64,000 bases of DNA, from contig CAZMAR010000004.1 of NCBI GenBank assembly GCA_964564635.1, forward strand, positions 108,226-172,225, written 5' to 3'. The first letter of the stretch is position 1, and every line of letters begins with the position of its first letter. The position numbers were made by a program, and so were the translations under genes. Of this stretch, positions 35,931 through 44,660 are shown in pieces. This stretch comes from Tepidaquicella sp964564635 (GTDB taxonomy: Bacteria > Bacteroidota > Ignavibacteria > Tepidaquicellales > Tepidaquicellaceae). The notes under the pieces are model-generated. The model searched no databases. It was given only the letters and a program-made list of their open reading frames with translations, and was not told where the DNA came from.

Positions 35931-38039
35931 ATGGCAGAACTGAAACCTGAACAAATTCGTAATATTTCATTTATTGGACATGGAGGATGTGGAAAAACTA
36001 TCCTTTCCGAAGGCATCCTTTATACAACAGGTGCTATTAATAGATTCGGGTCAATTGAAGAGGGAAATACTGTTAGTGATTTCAATAAAGACGAGATAGA
36101 GAAGCAGCTTTCTATAAACCTATCCTTGATGAATACCACCTGGAAAAATTCAAAAGGTGAAAAGATAAAAATAAATCTAATTGATACTCCCGGTTTTATG
36201 GATTTTGTTGGGGAAGTTAAAGCTGGTCTTAAAGTTACCGATATTTCGGTTTTACTTGTTGATGCTTTTAAAGGTATTGAAGTTGGTACAGAAAGTAGCT
36301 TTAAATTTTCAAAAGAAATGGGTAATGGGCTTATTATTGCAATAAATAAACTTGATACTGAAAATGCAAGTTTTGATGATGTTATAAAACAGGTAAAAGA
36401 ACTTTTCGGTCCAGAAGTTGCAATTACTCAGTTTCCGGTAAATCAAGGTTTAGGTTTCCATATAATTGTTGATGTTATCAGAATGAAGCAATTAAACTTT
36501 AATACCAATAGAAAAGGTGAATATATAGAAGAAGAAATCCCTGAAGATTTAAAAGAAAAAGCAGAATCATACAGGCAGAATTTAATTGAAGCGATTGCAA
36601 GTGAGGACGAGGTTTTAATGGAAAAGTTTTTTGAGGGGACTCTATCCGATGAAGATATTAGAGTTGGTTTGAAAAAAGGTCTTATGGAAAGAAAACTCTT
36701 CCCAGTTTTCTGTACAGCTGCATATAATAATATAGGAGTTCGACCTCTTTTAGATTTTATTTGCGATTATGGTCCTTCACCTTTGGATATTCCGCCAATA
36801 AGAGCAAAGATAAAAAATAGTGATTCTTATACAGAAATTAAACCTGATATTAATGCTGATCCCGTTCTTTTTGTATTTAAGACAATGTCTGAAAGAAATG
36901 TAGGTGAGTTTTCTTATTTCAGAGTTTATTCAGGAAAAGTTGCTGCTGGTTTGGATTTAATAAATGCAAACACAGATAAAGTTGAAAGGTTATCAACTAT
37001 TTATTCATTAAATGGGAAAGATAGAAAAGAAATTGAAGAAGCAATCTGTGGTGATCTGGCTGCAGTTGTTAAATTAAAAGATACTCACACAAACAATACT
37101 CTTTGTTCAAAATCAAATCCTGTTTTAATTGACCCAGTTGTATTTCCTGAGCCAAATATGACTCTTGCCATTTACCCAAAGCGAAAAGGTGATGAAGATA
37201 AAATGGCTACCTCTTTACATTCATTTCACGAAGAAGACCCAACTTTTATGGTTAATTATGATCCGGATATTAGTCAAACTTTGATTCATGGACAGGGTGA
37301 AATACATCTGAATACTATTATTAACAGGATGAAATCAAAGTATAACCTGGATGTTGAAGTTGTGGATCCTAAAATCCCTTATAGAGAAACAATCAGATCT
37401 GTTGCAAAAGATATTGAATACAAACATAAAAAACAGACAGGTGGTAGGGGACAGTATGGTCATGTTGTGATTACTTTAGAACCATTACCAAGAGGGCAAG
37501 GTTTTGAATTTGTAGATGAAATAGTTGGCGGTGTTATTCCTAATAGATTTATTCCTGCTGTTGAGAAAGGTATTGTTGAAACTATGGCTGCTGGTGTATT
37601 AATTGGTTCGAAAGTGGTAGATGTAAGAGTTAGGTTAACATTTGGTTCTTATCATACTGTTGACTCTGATGAATTATCATTTAAATTAGCCGCAACAATG
37701 GCATTTAAAAAAGGTTTCAAAGAAGCAAATCCTGTCTTACTCGAACCTATTTATGAAGTTGACATTAAATTTCCTGAGGAGTTTATGGGTGCTGTTTCTG
37801 GTGATGTTTCTTCACGGAGAGGAAGAATTCTTGGTATGGAATCAGAGGGTAGATTGCAGGTAATAAAATGTCATTTACCCCTTTCTGAAATGAGTGGATA
37901 TTCTTCTCGGTTACGCTCATTAACTCAAGGTAGAGGAACTTACTCAAGAAAATTTTCACACTACGAGGAAGTGCCAAAAGAAATAGAATCAAAAATTATT
38001 GCCGAATACGAAAAGAGAAAAGCAGAAGAAAACAAATAA
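35931..38039 (+). CDS. EF-G-like translational GTPase (EF-G2 type)
   Basis: This 702-residue protein has the full five-domain EF-G layout but diverges at the GTPase centre. The P-loop reads 'GHGGCGKT' instead of 'AHIDAGKT'. Switch I lacks the RGITI motif, having 'KQLSINLSLM'. Switch II reads 'DTPGFMDF', so the catalytic His of canonical EF-G (DTPGHVDF) is Phe. G4 'NKLD' is intact. Domain IV ('KKQTGGRGQYGHVVITLEPL') and domain V ('DVSSRRGRILGMES') are well conserved. These changes mark the EF-G-like group (Thermus EF-G-2 type), whose role is unclear; it is not the housekeeping fusA, which should exist elsewhere with rpsL/rpsG. It has a strong SD and probably its own promoter. Confidence 0.9.
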   Translation: MAELKPEQIRNISFIGHGGCGKTILSEGILYTTGAINRFGSIEEGNTVSDFNKDEIEKQLSINLSLMNTTWKNSKGEKIKINLIDTPGFMDFVGEVKAGLKVTDISVLLVDAFKGIEVGTESSFKFSKEMGNGLIIAINKLDTENASFDDVIKQVKELFGPEVAITQFPVNQGLGFHIIVDVIRMKQLNFNTNRKGEYIEEEIPEDLKEKAESYRQNLIEAIASEDEVLMEKFFEGTLSDEDIRVGLKKGLMERKLFPVFCTAAYNNIGVRPLLDFICDYGPSPLDIPPIRAKIKNSDSYTEIKPDINADPVLFVFKTMSERNVGEFSYFRVYSGKVAAGLDLINANTDKVERLSTIYSLNGKDRKEIEEAICGDLAAVVKLKDTHTNNTLCSKSNPVLIDPVVFPEPNMTLAIYPKRKGDEDKMATSLHSFHEEDPTFMVNYDPDISQTLIHGQGEIHLNTIINRMKSKYNLDVEVVDPKIPYRETIRSVAKDIEYKHKKQTGGRGQYGHVVITLEPLPRGQGFEFVDEIVGGVIPNRFIPAVEKGIVETMAAGVLIGSKVVDVRVRLTFGSYHTVDSDELSFKLAATMAFKKGFKEANPVLLEPIYEVDIKFPEEFMGAVSGDVSSRRGRILGMESEGRLQVIKCHLPLSEMSGYSSRLRSLTQGRGTYSRKFSHYEEVPKEIESKIIAEYEKRKAEENK

Positions 38040-38082
38040 TCACTCTTTATTAGTTTTATCACACTTTTAAAATTATTGTTTT

Positions 38083-38103
38083 ATTATTCCAAGAGGGAAT
38101 AAT
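38083..38103. terminator. Possible weak hairpin between convergent genes
   Basis: Arms ATTATTCC and GGAATAAT form an 8-bp perfect stem with loop AAGAG. It lies 43 bp past the stop of the EF-G-like gene and before the end of the convergent msrBA. The stem is AT-rich, so termination strength is uncertain. Confidence 0.4.
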
Positions 38104-38163
38104 TATATATTATTATTTTATATAAATATTAATAAATAATATTTATTATAAGCGGATTATTTT

Positions 38164-39117
38164 TTAAAAAATCTTTCTTCTGTAATGACAATAAGGGTTA
38201 GTCCCTTTTTTATCATAATATCGCTGATGGTATTCTTCTGCAACCCAGAAAGTGGTTGCTGGTTTTATGAGGGTGGCTACTTTATATCCTTTTGAAGTGA
38301 GGTAAATAATTAGATTTTCAAGAATGCTTTTTTGCTCTTCGTCAAAGTAAAAAGCAACAGATAAATATTGCTCTCCGATGTCAGGTCCCTGTCCATTGGT
38401 TTGAGTAAAGTCATGTATTTCAAAAAATAATTTTGCAAGTTCTTCAAATGATGTTTCGCTGGGATTAAAAGTAACTTCTACTGCTTCATAATGTCCTGTT
38501 ATTCCTGAACAAACTTCCTCATAAGTAGGGCGTTCTTTTTTCCCACCAGTATATCCAACTTGAGTACTAATAACGCCTTTTGCTTTGTTAAAATAGTATT
38601 CAACACCCCAGAAACAGCCAGCTGCAAAAATTGCCTTTTTTAGATCGGTGGATTCTGGAATAAAATTTAGTGATATAGAATTCACGCAATGCCTCGTGTT
38701 TTTAGGGGTAAACATTTCTCCTTCAAACACATGTCCAAGATGTGCACCGCAATTAGCACAAATTATTTCCGTTCTCAGTCCGTCAGGGTCTGGAATCCTT
38801 TTTACTGCACCAGGTATTTCTTCATCAAAACTTGGCCATCCGCATCCGGAGTCAAATTTTGAATCTGATTTATATAATGGTGCATTGCATCTTTTACAAA
38901 TATATGTTCCTTTTTCATTATGTTTATAATATTTACCCGTGAAAGGTCTTTCTGTACCTTTATTAATTATTACATATTCCTCTTCAGGTGTTAAAGAGTT
39001 ATACTTATTACTATCCATAGTATTTATTTCACTTTTATTTTTTAGTGAACAAGAAGTAAATATAAAGATTATTAATGATGGTAAAAGAAGTAATTTATAC
39101 TTCAATAACCTTTCCAT
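38164..39117 (-). CDS. msrBA: Bifunctional methionine sulfoxide reductase MsrB-MsrA, lipoprotein
   Basis: This fusion of about 317 residues repairs both oxidised methionine epimers. I choose the ATG at 39117 because it opens a lipoprotein signal ('LLPSLIIFIFTSC', Cys at ~23), although the frame is open further upstream. MsrB comes first: zinc cysteines in 'CKRC' and 'CANCG', 'GCGWPSF' and the catalytic Cys in 'RHCVNSISLNF'. MsrA follows with 'AAGCFWGVEYYF' and 'VGYTGG', ending in 'NPYCHYRRKIF' with a possible resolving Cys. The order MsrB-MsrA is the reverse of the common PilB/MsrAB order. The lipobox places the enzyme in the periplasm or outer membrane. The chosen start overlaps the preceding acetyltransferase gene by 23 nt. 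Confidence 0.9.
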   Translation of the reverse strand: MERLLKYKLLLLPSLIIFIFTSCSLKNKSEINTMDSNKYNSLTPEEEYVIINKGTERPFTGKYYKHNEKGTYICKRCNAPLYKSDSKFDSGCGWPSFDEEIPGAVKRIPDPDGLRTEIICANCGAHLGHVFEGEMFTPKNTRHCVNSISLNFIPESTDLKKAIFAAGCFWGVEYYFNKAKGVISTQVGYTGGKKERPTYEEVCSGITGHYEAVEVTFNPSETSFEELAKLFFEIHDFTQTNGQGPDIGEQYLSVAFYFDEEQKSILENLIIYLTSKGYKVATLIKPATTFWVAEEYHQRYYDKKGTNPYCHYRRKIF

Positions 39118-39685
39118 TCTCAAGTTTATATCTCTTTCCGCTCTTCTCACAATATGCAAAACCATCTTTATCAAAAATAAGTTTCTTTCCTGCTTCACTT
39201 ACCCAGCCAATAATTCTTGCAGGATTTCCGACCACGAGAGCATAATCTGGAATGTCTTTTGTAACAACCGCTCCTGCACCTACAAATGCATATTTCCCAA
39301 TCGTATTTCCGCATACAATAGTACAGTTCGCTCCAAGAGATGCTCCTTCTTTAACAAGGGTTTTTATATAATATTTAGAACCCACTTGCGGATATTTACT
39401 TCTTGGATCTATAATGTTGGTGAATACCATTGAAGGTCCGCAAAACACATAATCCTCAAGTGTTACACCCTCATACACAGAAACATTATTCTGAATCTTT
39501 ACATAATTTCCAATTATTACATTATTTCCAACATTAACATTTTGACCGAGCACACAGTATTTACCAATTCTGGCACCAGACTGAATATGAGTAAAATGCC
39601 AGATTTTAGTTCCTTCTCCAATTGTTACATTGTCATCTACTACTGCATACTCATTTACATAATAATTTTTTTCTTTTAAATCCAT
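39095..39685 (-). CDS. WbpD/WlbB-type acyltransferase (UDP-amino-sugar N-acetyltransferase)
   Basis: This 196-residue left-handed beta-helix acyltransferase has hexapeptide repeats from ~15 to 165 ('VTIGEGTKIWHFTHIQSGARIGKYCVLGQ' onward). 'GPSMVFTNIIDPRSKYPQ' is characteristic of the WbpD/WlbB group that N-acetylates UDP-2-acetamido-3-amino-2,3-dideoxy-glucuronate. Its ATG lies one base after the stop of the Gfo/Idh/MocA gene, the partner expected in that pathway (WbpB/WlbA). The aminotransferase WbpE/WlbC and UDP-GlcNAc dehydrogenase are not in this window. The product would serve O-antigen or another surface glycan. Confidence 0.85.
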   Translation of the reverse strand: MDLKEKNYYVNEYAVVDDNVTIGEGTKIWHFTHIQSGARIGKYCVLGQNVNVGNNVIIGNYVKIQNNVSVYEGVTLEDYVFCGPSMVFTNIIDPRSKYPQVGSKYYIKTLVKEGASLGANCTIVCGNTIGKYAFVGAGAVVTKDIPDYALVVGNPARIIGWVSEAGKKLIFDKDGFAYCEKSGKRYKLENGKVIEV

Positions 39686-39686
39686 T

Positions 39687-40664
39687 TTAATCCTTTAATA
39701 TTTTTGTTGCTTCTTCTAAAATTTTTAAAACCTCAAGTGCATGTTGTCCGTCTGACAGGGGTTTTGTATTGTTTAATATACAATTAAAAAAATGAATTTG
39801 TTCTTGTTCAAGTGGTTGGTTCTCAGGAAAATCTATTACTTTATAGTCATCATCAAACTTGCGTAGTATCCCATTTTCTTTTATAAAACCTTTTTGATAG
39901 AATTTCAGTTTCTCGGTTTTTATACTGTCTTCAAATACTATTATTCCCTTAGAACCAATAATTACCATCTTTTGCTCTTTATAAGGGTGAAGCCAACTTA
40001 CAAAAATATGTGCGGTGATGTTTCCCGGATATCTTAAAAATGTGAAAGTTACATCTTCTATGTTTGATTGCAAGAAACAGGAACCTTTTGCATATATTTT
40101 TTTGGGGTATGATTCAAGTAGGTACTGAATTACTGATATATCATGAGGAGCAAAACTCCAGAGTATGTTTTCTTCGCTTCTTACGGAACCAAGATTCAGG
40201 CGGTTAGAATAGAGATATTGTATTTTTCCGATTAATCCCTCTAAAATTAATTCTTTTATTTTTTTTACTGCTGGGTGGTATAAGAGAACATGTCCAACCA
40301 TTAATTTTACATCATAGTGATTTGCTAATTTGATTAGTTCTTCCGCTTCTTCTGAATGTAAAGTTATTGGCTTTTCGACCAAAACATTTTTTGATTTTAT
40401 TATAAATTGTTTTGCTATTTCATAATGAGTTTCTGCGGAAGTGGATATTATTACGGAATTAATCTCATCTGAATTTAATATTTTACTTAAATCTGTTGTA
40501 AAGTATATATCAGGTGATATTTTTTTTACTTCTTCTTCACGGAGGGGATTAATATCACATACAGCAACTAAATCTTTACCAAGTAGTTTGTGCGCGGTTC
40601 TTATGTGATTTAAGCCCCATTTCCCGGCTCCTATAATAGATAGTTTTATTTTTGTATTATCCAT
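39687..40664 (-). CDS. Gfo/Idh/MocA family oxidoreductase (WbpB/WlbA-like)
   Basis: This 325-residue NAD(P)-dependent sugar dehydrogenase has an N-terminal Rossmann fold ('LSIIGAGKWGLNHIRTAHKL', residues ~9-28) and 'VEKPITLHSEEAEEL' with the catalytic-region Lys at ~97. The C-terminal alpha/beta domain is typical of the family and includes 'WSFAPHDISVIQYLL'. Next to the WbpD/WlbB-type acetyltransferase, it probably oxidises C3 of UDP-GlcNAc uronic acid before amination. It overlaps the upstream P-loop gene by 8 nt and ends 1 nt before the acetyltransferase ATG. Confidence 0.87.
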   Translation of the reverse strand: MDNTKIKLSIIGAGKWGLNHIRTAHKLLGKDLVAVCDINPLREEEVKKISPDIYFTTDLSKILNSDEINSVIISTSAETHYEIAKQFIIKSKNVLVEKPITLHSEEAEELIKLANHYDVKLMVGHVLLYHPAVKKIKELILEGLIGKIQYLYSNRLNLGSVRSEENILWSFAPHDISVIQYLLESYPKKIYAKGSCFLQSNIEDVTFTFLRYPGNITAHIFVSWLHPYKEQKMVIIGSKGIIVFEDSIKTEKLKFYQKGFIKENGILRKFDDDYKVIDFPENQPLEQEQIHFFNCILNNTKPLSDGQHALEVLKILEEATKILKD

Positions 40665-41376
40665 TTTGATATATTTCCCAAAGTTTATCTAATACAACTT
40701 TTAATTCCGGTGCGAGAATTTCAAAGTCATCTGTTTTTGATGGCATATTGTTAAATATTATATATGGCACATTTACACCATTTATCATAATATGAGTATT
40801 GGACTTTTTTAATTCATGAAAATCAACTTTTTTGTAAAGCTTTTCTAATTTTTTATCAGGTAAGCCGTGTTCAAGTATACTGTCTGGCTTATCAGGATTG
40901 AATCTCTTTCTATTCTTCCTTAAAGACTCCTCAAAGGTTACATCAACATATAATATAGCGGCATCTTTAAGCAATTCTTTTGACAAATGTTTGAACGCTT
41001 CTTTATATCCTCCATGCTCTGAACCTCTCGAAAATTCTATTAAAAATGTAATTTCATTAAGTATATCTTTATGGTCACGAACATATTTATAGTATTCAAG
41101 AGAAATCCTTTCTATCAAGAGATGCCAAAGATATTTATATTTAAAATATCCGTCTTTTGTTGTGTATAATCTTGGTTTTTTGAATTTCTTCGAAAGAATA
41201 TCGTCTTCCTCGAACCATGTCCATATCATTGGAAAATCATCTATCTCAACTAACCTACCAATGTGGTATTTTTCAAATCTTTCAGAGTTAGAAAGATTTT
41301 TTAAAAAGTTTATAATTTCTGATTTTCCTGATGCAGGTCTACCAAGTAAAATTATCTTTTTAAATATCTTATTCAT
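40657..41376 (-). CDS. P-loop NTPase, kinase-like, function unknown
   Basis: This 239-residue protein has a Walker A loop 'GRPASGKS' at residues 12-19. A possible Walker B 'AAILYVDVTFEESLRKNRKRF' near 138-158 is reminiscent of nucleoside or small-molecule kinases, where the Arg/Lys-rich stretch forms a lid. 'FSRGSEHGGY' is a distinctive middle motif. It heads a minus-strand operon with the sugar dehydrogenase (8-nt overlap), so a role with an activated sugar or cofactor is possible, but no substrate is indicated. I do not recognise a named family. Confidence 0.65.
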   Translation of the reverse strand: MNKIFKKIILLGRPASGKSEIINFLKNLSNSERFEKYHIGRLVEIDDFPMIWTWFEEDDILSKKFKKPRLYTTKDGYFKYKYLWHLLIERISLEYYKYVRDHKDILNEITFLIEFSRGSEHGGYKEAFKHLSKELLKDAAILYVDVTFEESLRKNRKRFNPDKPDSILEHGLPDKKLEKLYKKVDFHELKKSNTHIMINGVNVPYIIFNNMPSKTDDFEILAPELKVVLDKLWEIYQNG

Positions 41377-41794
41377 TAATAAGAGATTAGATTTTATTTG
41401 ATAAAGATACTTTTATAAATTAAATATTATATCCTTGCAATTTAATGAATGCTGAAATTATAATCAACGAATATTTCTTTTTCTAATAAAATGGACCCTT
41501 GTCTCATTTAAAATATGGTTTTTTACTTTTCTTTTTGAAGCCATAGTTGAGTGCCTAAATTAAAAGCATAACCGTTATGTAATAGCTCTTGAATGAACAC
41601 AAATTGAAAGTCCCCTTGTATAGTAATGATTCTTCAAAATGAAGAAATTTAACTCTCTACATTTAAATTGTATTTATAATAATTTTTTTAGAAAATAATT
41701 TTTAAAAAATATTAAACTTAAAAAACTATTATAGTAAATATAAAATATATTAAGTCTATTGTTTTAAATTAAGACTGAATTAAAATAAAAGTAT
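41377..41794. other. Intergenic region with a possible coding relic
   Basis: About 420 bp lie between the kamA-like gene's 3' end and the P-loop gene. Most of it is AT-rich. On the minus strand, 41633-41523 reads as 36 codons with coding-like composition (including 'ELLHNGYAFNLGTQLW') ending in TAA but preceded by a stop and without a start codon. It could be the 3' remnant of a lost gene or chance. No other signal is seen. Confidence 0.35.
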
Positions 41795-43345
41795 TTATTC
41801 TTCAGACTCTGTTGATTTATTGTATTCCGATTTTTCGAATAATTCATCTAACTTTTTAGATATTTGTGCTGGATTGACAAGAGGCATATCATCATTTCCC
41901 TCAACAATGTAATCAAGATATTTTGCTTTTTTCATTGTTTGGAAAAACGGGAGTTTTGTCCTGTTTGTTGTTTCTATATGTTCTCCTTTTTCATCTATTA
42001 TAATCACCTTTGGAAGAAAAGCTCCGGGCTTTCCAATAAATTTATCCATTATTCTAACTGCTTCTTCATATTCTTCTCGAGTTGCTCTGCCAAGTGCTTC
42101 ATATCTATATATTTTTTTATCATCCCATGTGTATATAGTTGCATAACTTTCTGATATTTTTTCATCAACAGTTAAATTTATATTTAATTCATCATATCCT
42201 GATGGCATTAATAAAACTTTTCCTCTTCCTCCATCTACATTAGACACATATCTTGGTACAGTTATGCCTGATATCCATCCTTGAAGATGTTTGATATAAA
42301 TTTGTCCAATTTGAACCGGAACAATAAAGTGTACTAACCCCTTCTCCTTATGGCATTGTAACAGATAATATGGATGAATACCAATCCAGAGCATTCTTCT
42401 GAATGTTTCTGCTAATGTTTTATAATAATCATTTACATGGTTAAGGAGAACTGTTTGATTTCTTATTGTGAAGCCATAATCTAATATCTTTTTTACAGCA
42501 TCTTTCAAATTTTTAGTTATTTCCTGATAGTGATTTATATGTGTCATAAAATATACATATTTTTCTTCTCCTCTGTTATATCTATTAACAGATGTTTTTA
42601 TTAATTCTAATAGTTCATCCGTAATTGCCATTGGCAGAACAACGGGTACTCTTGTTGCAATTCTTATAACCCTCAAATGAGGAATTTTGCTCAATTCTTC
42701 TAAAACATATTTTAATCTATTTTTACTAATCCTTAATGCATCTCCACCTGTAACGAGCACCTCATCAATATTTTTATTATAATTTATGTAGAATAATCCT
42801 TTTTTAATGTCAAGTAAATTCATATCTGTTGCCGCATCAAGTGATTTTGTCCGTTGACAGTGAACGCAATAAGAAGCACAACTTGTATTCCTTGCAACAA
42901 ATAAAGCAAGTCTGTTCGGGTATCTCTGATATGCTGCTCCATAAGAACGAGATGACTCAGACATTGCACCTTCAAGACCAGTATTTGGAAACAGTAAATT
43001 TGCTGGGGTCGGTACGCATTGCCAGAATATCGGACACAATCTCTTGTATGGTTTCTCCGGCTCTGGCATAATTGGATTAAATGGATCTTCTTGCATTAAA
43101 CAAGAATAATATGGGGTTATGCGTAGAGGGTCCTTTCCTTCACTCCTTAATTTACTTACAACTCTGTCTATTTCTTTTTCTTGATAGGGATTCAATTTAA
43201 TTATTTTCTTTAACTGTTCAACAGAGCGGATTGAATTTTTCAGTTGCCATTCTGCATTTAACCATTCCTCTTCTCTTACATCCCTCCAGAGTTCTATTGT
43301 CCTAAAATCTCTTGGTGTGTAGAATATCTCTTTTCCTCTTTCCAT
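41795..43345 (-). CDS. Lysine-2,3-aminomutase-family radical SAM protein
   Basis: This 516-residue PLP- and SAM-dependent radical enzyme has the 4Fe-4S motif CxxxCxxC in 'NTSCASYCVHC' near 153-160, then 'DEVLVTGGDALRIS' and 'RIATRVPVVLP'. The KamA-type 'HPYYLLQCHKEKG' and 'YVSNVDGGRGKVLLMP' (PLP-lysine region) follow. It is longer than clostridial lysine 2,3-aminomutase (416), with extra sequence at both ends. It may make beta-lysine, a step in lysine fermentation or in compatible-solute synthesis, or act on glutamate; the genes that would decide (kamDE, ablB) are not adjacent. It has the best Shine-Dalgarno in the window. Confidence 0.85.
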   Translation of the reverse strand: MERGKEIFYTPRDFRTIELWRDVREEEWLNAEWQLKNSIRSVEQLKKIIKLNPYQEKEIDRVVSKLRSEGKDPLRITPYYSCLMQEDPFNPIMPEPEKPYKRLCPIFWQCVPTPANLLFPNTGLEGAMSESSRSYGAAYQRYPNRLALFVARNTSCASYCVHCQRTKSLDAATDMNLLDIKKGLFYINYNKNIDEVLVTGGDALRISKNRLKYVLEELSKIPHLRVIRIATRVPVVLPMAITDELLELIKTSVNRYNRGEEKYVYFMTHINHYQEITKNLKDAVKKILDYGFTIRNQTVLLNHVNDYYKTLAETFRRMLWIGIHPYYLLQCHKEKGLVHFIVPVQIGQIYIKHLQGWISGITVPRYVSNVDGGRGKVLLMPSGYDELNINLTVDEKISESYATIYTWDDKKIYRYEALGRATREEYEEAVRIMDKFIGKPGAFLPKVIIIDEKGEHIETTNRTKLPFFQTMKKAKYLDYIVEGNDDMPLVNPAQISKKLDELFEKSEYNKSTESEE

Positions 43346-43353
43346 AGTTCATA

Positions 43354-43363
43354 ACCTCCTTTC
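43354..43363 (-). promoter_or_regulatory. Near-perfect Shine-Dalgarno of the KamA-like gene
   Basis: On the minus strand GAAAGGAGGT lies 8 nt before the ATG at 43345. It pairs with nearly the whole anti-Shine-Dalgarno of 16S rRNA, unlike most genes here, and suggests high translation. Confidence 0.8.
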
Positions 43364-43459
43364 AAAATATTAATTCAATTCTTTAGGTTATGAAAAGTAA
43401 TTTTTATAATCAAAATATAATTATTTTTGGAAAGAGAAAAAATAATAAAACATTAATTT

Positions 43460-44653
43460 TTAATTATAATAATTTTTTAAAAATTCCAGAATTGTTCTTA
43501 TACAATTATTCAGATTGTCTGAATTAACTTTCAAAATAGGGAATTTTGGTTTTACTTTATATTTTTTATCATAGTAGTTAATCAGTATTATTTCTGTAAA
43601 TTCTTCAACTTTTTCTTTATCAAGTTTGTTCAAAAGTTCTTCATATATTTTATTACTTAATTCTTTTCTGAAAAATTTTTCTTTTTCTATAAATATTTTT
43701 TTCATATAAGGGAGACCAATTAAGTTTTCCCCAAAATAATCATTTACAATCCTTTTTACTCTTTCTTCTATTGAAGATTCAATTAAAATTGTTGGTGCTG
43801 ATTCAATTTTTTTATACAATGAGTCCGGGATAAAAAAATCACCAACTTTTTTGCTCTCACTTTCTACAACAAAAAATCCTTTATAGTTATTTGAGTTAAA
43901 ACCTTTAAGAAATTGTGAAAAGATATTATTCTCAAACGCCGATTGATTTTTTATAGGATTTAAATTTTTTATTAAATAGGGAATATAACCAAAAAGAGAT
44001 GAATAGTGATGAGCCGCGAGTTCGAGGTCAATAACTGGTAGACATTTTTTTAATCCATTAAGAATCATTGTTTTCCCAACTCCGGTTAAGCCTGATAGTT
44101 CTATAAAGTTAAGTATGTTTAAATTTTTTTCTCCTGCTTTATTGATAAAAAATTCATTGACTGCATTTCTGAAAGATTTAAACCCTCCAATTATTGTTTT
44201 ACATTCAAAACCCAATTCAGTTATCATTTTAGCAAGATATTTACTCCTACCGCCACCTCGCCAACAGTAGATTATAATTTCTTTATTATTGGCTAAGTTT
44301 TCAGAAAGGAATTTTTTTAAGTCATTGTATTTCTCGGCAGAATATTCAAGTGCTAATTGAAATGCGGCTGTTGTGGAATATTTTTTATATATCAAGCCAA
44401 CATTATGTCGTTCCTGATTTCTAAGAATTGGAAAATTTAATGATGTTGGTATAGATGATTCATTATGTTCTTTTTCTGAACGAGCGTCTATTATCAGAAG
44501 GTTTTCATCCTTAAAAACCTTTTTAAGTATGTATGTAATTTCTACCTGTGAGACTGAGAATTTATTAAATGATTCTATCTCTGGTAATACTGAATTTAGA
44601 TTATAATTCCTAACATAAGAAAAAAGTTCTTTATCAGAATTGAAAATTTTCAT
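43460..44653 (-). CDS. selU: tRNA 2-selenouridine synthase (SelU/MnmH)
   Basis: This 397-residue protein has an N-terminal rhodanese domain ('LIIDARSEKEHNESSIPTSLN', active Cys in 'IIYCWRGGGRSKYLAKMI' near 127). A P-loop domain ('LSGLTGVGKTMILNGL' near 189-204) follows. This pairing is diagnostic of SelU/YbbB, which replaces sulfur by selenium in 2-thiouridine at the wobble position of tRNA-Lys/Glu/Gln through a geranylated intermediate. It follows selD by 7 nt on the same strand, supporting selenophosphate supply. It is slightly longer than E. coli SelU (364). Confidence 0.93.
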   Translation of the reverse strand: MKIFNSDKELFSYVRNYNLNSVLPEIESFNKFSVSQVEITYILKKVFKDENLLIIDARSEKEHNESSIPTSLNFPILRNQERHNVGLIYKKYSTTAAFQLALEYSAEKYNDLKKFLSENLANNKEIIIYCWRGGGRSKYLAKMITELGFECKTIIGGFKSFRNAVNEFFINKAGEKNLNILNFIELSGLTGVGKTMILNGLKKCLPVIDLELAAHHYSSLFGYIPYLIKNLNPIKNQSAFENNIFSQFLKGFNSNNYKGFFVVESESKKVGDFFIPDSLYKKIESAPTILIESSIEERVKRIVNDYFGENLIGLPYMKKIFIEKEKFFRKELSNKIYEELLNKLDKEKVEEFTEIILINYYDKKYKVKPKFPILKVNSDNLNNCIRTILEFLKNYYN

Positions 44654-44660
44654 AATAGAA

